A stretch of DNA of 64,000 nucleotides from contig JACDOD010000006.1 of the NCBI GenBank assembly GCA_017656265.1, forward strand, positions 1-64,000. Reading direction: 5' to 3'. A program made the translations under genes and the position numbers. The stretch's first letter is position 1; each line of letters begins with the position of its first letter. The notes beneath the pieces are model-generated. The model was not told the origin of the DNA. It was given only the letters and a program-made list of their open reading frames with translations, and ran no database searches. The stretch comes from Bacillaceae bacterium. GTDB lineage: Bacteria > Bacillota > Bacilli > Bacillales > Alkalibacillaceae. Below, one piece after another: positions 61,269 to 64,000 of the stretch.

Positions 61269-64000
61269 ATGAATAAAGAAGGTGTTTACAGCCCGAAGAA
61301 TCCAGTGCGCTTCGTGACTGCTTCCAGCTTGTTTGACGGTCATGATGCATCGATTAATATTATGCGCCGCATCCTGCAGTCAAGCGGTGCTGAAGTGATT
61401 CATTTAGGGCATAACCGTTCTGTTGAAGAAGTGGTGAATGCAGCCATTCAGGAGGATGTTCAGGGAATTGCGGTATCCTCTTATCAGGGCGGACACATGG
61501 AATATTTTAAATATATGGTCGACCTGCTGAAGGAAAGAGGATCCGGTCATATACGCGTTTACGGAGGCGGCGGGGGAGTCATTATCCCTAAAGAAATTAA
61601 AGAGCTTCATGAATATGGCGTTGCCCGCATTTTCTCTCCGGAAGATGGAAGGGAAATGGGTCTGCAGGGCATGATTAACCTCATGCTGGAAGAATGTGAC
61701 TTCCAGACTCCGGTTGATTTTGAAAAGGATATGGAACGCCTCAAAGAAGGTGACCATCAGGCGATTGCCCGTTTAATTTCCTTTGTTGAAAACATGGATG
61801 AAGACGCAAAAGAGCAGACCGCTGCCATTAAAGAATTAGCGGCTTCCCAGAAAGCGGAAATCCCCGTGCTGGGAATAACCGGTACAGGCGGTGCGGGAAA
61901 AAGTTCATTAACCGATGAATTGATCCGTCGGTTTATTCAGGAAATTGACGACAAAAAAGTGGCGATTTTATCCGTTGACCCGACGAAAAAGAAATCCGGC
62001 GGGGCATTGCTTGGCGACCGCATTCGTATGAATGCTATTTTCCATGAACGGGTTTATATGCGCTCACTCGCTACCCGTGATTCGAAGAGTGAGCTTTCCA
62101 AAGCCATCATGGAAGCGATTGACGTAGTCAAAGGAGCCGGCTACGACTTTATCATTGTTGAAACAAGCGGGATTGGTCAGGGAGATGCGGAAATCACAGA
62201 AATCACTGACCTGTCTATGTATGTGATGACGAGTGAATTTGGGGCGCCGTCACAGCTTGAAAAAATTGACATGATTGACTTTGCAGACTTTATTGTCATC
62301 AATAAGTTTGAGCAAAAAGGTTCCGAAGATGCATTGAATCAGGTGCGCAAACAATATCAGCGCAGCCACATGCTGTTCGATACCGATTTAGAAGAAATGC
62401 CGGTATACGGAACGATTGCCAGCCAGTTTAATGACCCTGGCACAAACACATTATTTGCGGCGATTATTGATAAGCTGAATGAAAAATACAACTGGAATGA
62501 GACCACATCTTTTACGGAAAAAGAACTGGTGGAAAAGAAAAACTTAATCATTCCGAACGAACGCCGTCACTACCTTCGTGAAATTGTGGAAACCGTGCGC
62601 AATTATCACGAAGATGCGAAAAAGCAAAGTGATGCGGCACGCAAACTGTATCAGCTAAAAGGCACTCAGGAAGAAATGGAAAGCGAAAAGGCCAGAGAAG
62701 AAGTCGAAGCTTTAATCGAAAAATACGAAAAACAAATTGATGAGGAAAACAAAAAGCTTCTCGAAAAATGGGATGAAATGAAGAAGCAATACCAGCAGGA
62801 TCAAATGACTTACAAAGTACGGGATAAAGAAATCACCATGGACTTGAACACCGAAAGTCTGGCCGGTCTGAAGATCCCTAAAGTAGCGATGCCGAGTTAC
62901 CATGACTGGGGCGACCGCCTCATGTGGCTGTTAAAAGAAAACGTTCCGGGGGCTTTTCCGTTTACTGCTGGTGTATTCCCATTCAAACGCAAAGGGGAAG
63001 ATCCGAAGCGTCAATTTGCCGGGGAAGGAACGCCGGAACGTACCAACAGACGTTTCCACTATCTGTGTAAAGATGATCCGGCGAAACGCTTGAGTACAGC
63101 TTTTGACTCCGTTACCCTGTACGGCCAGGATCCGGATGAACGTCCAGACATTTACGGAAAAATCGGGGAAAGCGGCGTCAGCGTATGTACACTGGATGAC
63201 ATGAAGAGACTGTATGACGGATTTGATCTGTGCGACCCTATGACGTCTGTCTCCATGACTATTAATGGCCCTGCGCCAATTATTCTGGCGATGTTCTTTA
63301 ACACAGCCATCGATCAGCAGGTGGAAAAATTTAAACAGGAACATGGTCGTGAGCCGAATGCGGAAGAATATAAGCGTATTAAGGAAGAAACCCTTTCTGT
63401 TGTAAGGGGTACGGTACAGGCGGACATCCTGAAAGAAGATCAGGGACAGAACACGTGTATCTTCTCTACCGAATTTGCCCTGAGAATGATGGGTGATATC
63501 CAGCAATACTTTATCGATCATAACGTAAGAAATTACTACTCTGTTTCTATTTCCGGCTATCACATCGCAGAAGCGGGAGCGAACCCGATTACCCAACTGG
63601 CCTTTACACTGGCGAATGGATTTACGTATGTGGAGTACTACCGCAGCCGCGGCATGGACATTAATAAATTCGCACCAAACCTGTCCTTCTTCTTCTCCAA
63701 TGGACTGGATCCAGAATATACGGTGATCGGACGGGTAGCACGCCGAATCTGGTCTATTGTCATGCGGGATAAATATGATGCCAATGAACGAAGCCAGAAA
63801 CTGAAATACCATATTCAGACTTCCGGACGTTCCCTGCACGCTCAGGAAATTGACTTTAATGATATTCGTACGACATTGCAGGCACTGATCGCGATTCAGG
63901 ATAACTGTAACTCGCTCCACACGAATGCGTATGACGAAGCGATTACAACTCCGACTGAGCAGTCCGTCCGCCGTGCAATGGCTATTCAGATGATTATCAA
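61269..64000 (+). CDS. icmF: Fused isobutyryl-CoA mutase IcmF (partial, runs off the window)
   Basis: The first 910 residues of an approximately 1,090-aa adenosylcobalamin enzyme that interconverts isobutyryl- and butyryl-CoA. B12-binding domain about 12-145, with the cobalt-ligand motif [15 protein letters not shown]; a MeaB-like G-domain about 200-420, with P-loop [12 protein letters not shown] near residues 202-213, [13 protein letters not shown] and NKFEQKG; a coiled linker rich in Glu/Lys (about 430-520); and the mutase TIM barrel from about 560 ([43 protein letters not shown]). GGGAGGAG stands six bases before ATG 61269. The fusion order distinguishes it from plain methylmalonyl-CoA mutase. 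Confidence 0.95.
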   Translation, partial: MNKEGVYSPKNPVRFVTASSLFDGHDASINIMRRILQSSGAEVIHLGHNRSVEEVVNAAIQEDVQGIAVSSYQGGHMEYFKYMVDLLKERGSGHIRVYGGGGGVIIPKEIKELHEYGVARIFSPEDGREMGLQGMINLMLEECDFQTPVDFEKDMERLKEGDHQAIARLISFVENMDEDAKEQTAAIKELAASQKAEIPVLGITGTGGAGKSSLTDELIRRFIQEIDDKKVAILSVDPTKKKSGGALLGDRIRMNAIFHERVYMRSLATRDSKSELSKAIMEAIDVVKGAGYDFIIVETSGIGQGDAEITEITDLSMYVMTSEFGAPSQLEKIDMIDFADFIVINKFEQKGSEDALNQVRKQYQRSHMLFDTDLEEMPVYGTIASQFNDPGTNTLFAAIIDKLNEKYNWNETTSFTEKELVEKKNLIIPNERRHYLREIVETVRNYHEDAKKQSDAARKLYQLKGTQEEMESEKAREEVEALIEKYEKQIDEENKKLLEKWDEMKKQYQQDQMTYKVRDKEITMDLNTESLAGLKIPKVAMPSYHDWGDRLMWLLKENVPGAFPFTAGVFPFKRKGEDPKRQFAGEGTPERTNRRFHYLCKDDPAKRLSTAFDSVTLYGQDPDERPDIYGKIGESGVSVCTLDDMKRLYDGFDLCDPMTSVSMTINGPAPIILAMFFNTAIDQQVEKFKQEHGREPNAEEYKRIKEETLSVVRGTVQADILKEDQGQNTCIFSTEFALRMMGDIQQYFIDHNVRNYYSVSISGYHIAEAGANPITQLAFTLANGFTYVEYYRSRGMDINKFAPNLSFFFSNGLDPEYTVIGRVARRIWSIVMRDKYDANERSQKLKYHIQTSGRSLHAQEIDFNDIRTTLQALIAIQDNCNSLHTNAYDEAITTPTEQSVRRAMAIQMII

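Noticed and set aside
62931-63920. 329-aa minus-strand frame near the right edge
   Set aside because: Antisense to the mutase domain of icmF, which is unmistakable in the plus frame.

Overview
The window looks like chromosomal DNA of a spore-forming, low-to-moderate GC Bacillaceae bacterium, probably a salt-tolerant marine or saline relative of Bacillus, Halobacillus or Virgibacillus. The evidence is strong AGGAGG-type ribosome binding sites, spore genes (gerQ, cwlJ, pbpG), the Bacillus-type Ku/LigD pair, C30-type carotenoid desaturases, an NhaC-type Na+/H+ antiporter and a long block syntenic with the B. subtilis ywd-ywf-ywg-ywh-ywi-ywj region. No rRNA, tRNA, CRISPR array, prophage or transposase gene was seen. 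The genus cannot be fixed from this sequence alone.

Layout. 1-2.8 kb: two translationally coupled carotenoid desaturase genes; the distal one lacks its C-terminus, and the promoter carries 11-bp direct repeats like B12/light-sensing CarH/LitR operators. 3.1-6.9 kb: an AT-rich accessory patch with two lipoproteins, the tail of a broken toxin-like gene followed by a likely immunity gene, and small membrane proteins. 7.1-13.3 kb: aminopeptidase, LysM-NlpC/P60 wall hydrolase, AlaX editing protein, and divergent ligD and ku for end joining. 13.3-16.8 kb: a TPR-type (RNPP) peptide-sensing regulator, a small overlapping ORF, and a divergent secreted subtilase. 16.8-17.6 kb: an 800-bp gene-free stretch packed with dispersed repeats and a 52-bp tandem hairpin array. 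17.6-20 kb: RNA methyltransferase, nucleotidyltransferase and fructosamine kinase. 20.2-27.2 kb: an AraC regulator facing a sugar ABC importer (binding protein and two permeases, no ATPase) plus a GH65 disaccharide phosphorylase, with a cre-like site.

27.4-33.2 kb: a small ORF, the NhaC antiporter, then nosD-nosL-nosY-nosF without nosZ. 33.5-51 kb: the B. subtilis-like backbone of ywdI, ywdK, gerQ-cwlJ, hemQ, lipL, a DUF1450 gene, ywfO, ywgA, a purine permease, an orphan fused two-domain peptide permease, ywhD, pbpG, speE-speB and ywiB-argS. 51.5-64 kb: a cardiolipin synthase, then fadF and a thiolase / hydroxyacyl-CoA dehydrogenase / two acyl-CoA dehydrogenases / meaB / TetR / icmF operon for fatty-acid and branched-chain acyl-CoA degradation. 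icmF runs off the right edge.

Genes working together: the CrtN enzymes make pigment, possibly under B12-dependent light control. The RNPP regulator may control the adjacent protease. The ABC importer feeds the GH65 phosphorylase. GerQ and CwlJ act together in spore germination. SpeE and SpeB belong to polyamine synthesis. FadF probably takes electrons from the acyl-CoA dehydrogenases, while MeaB and IcmF handle B12-dependent carbon-skeleton rearrangement. At least three families of dispersed intergenic repeats recur between operons, several serving as transcription terminators.
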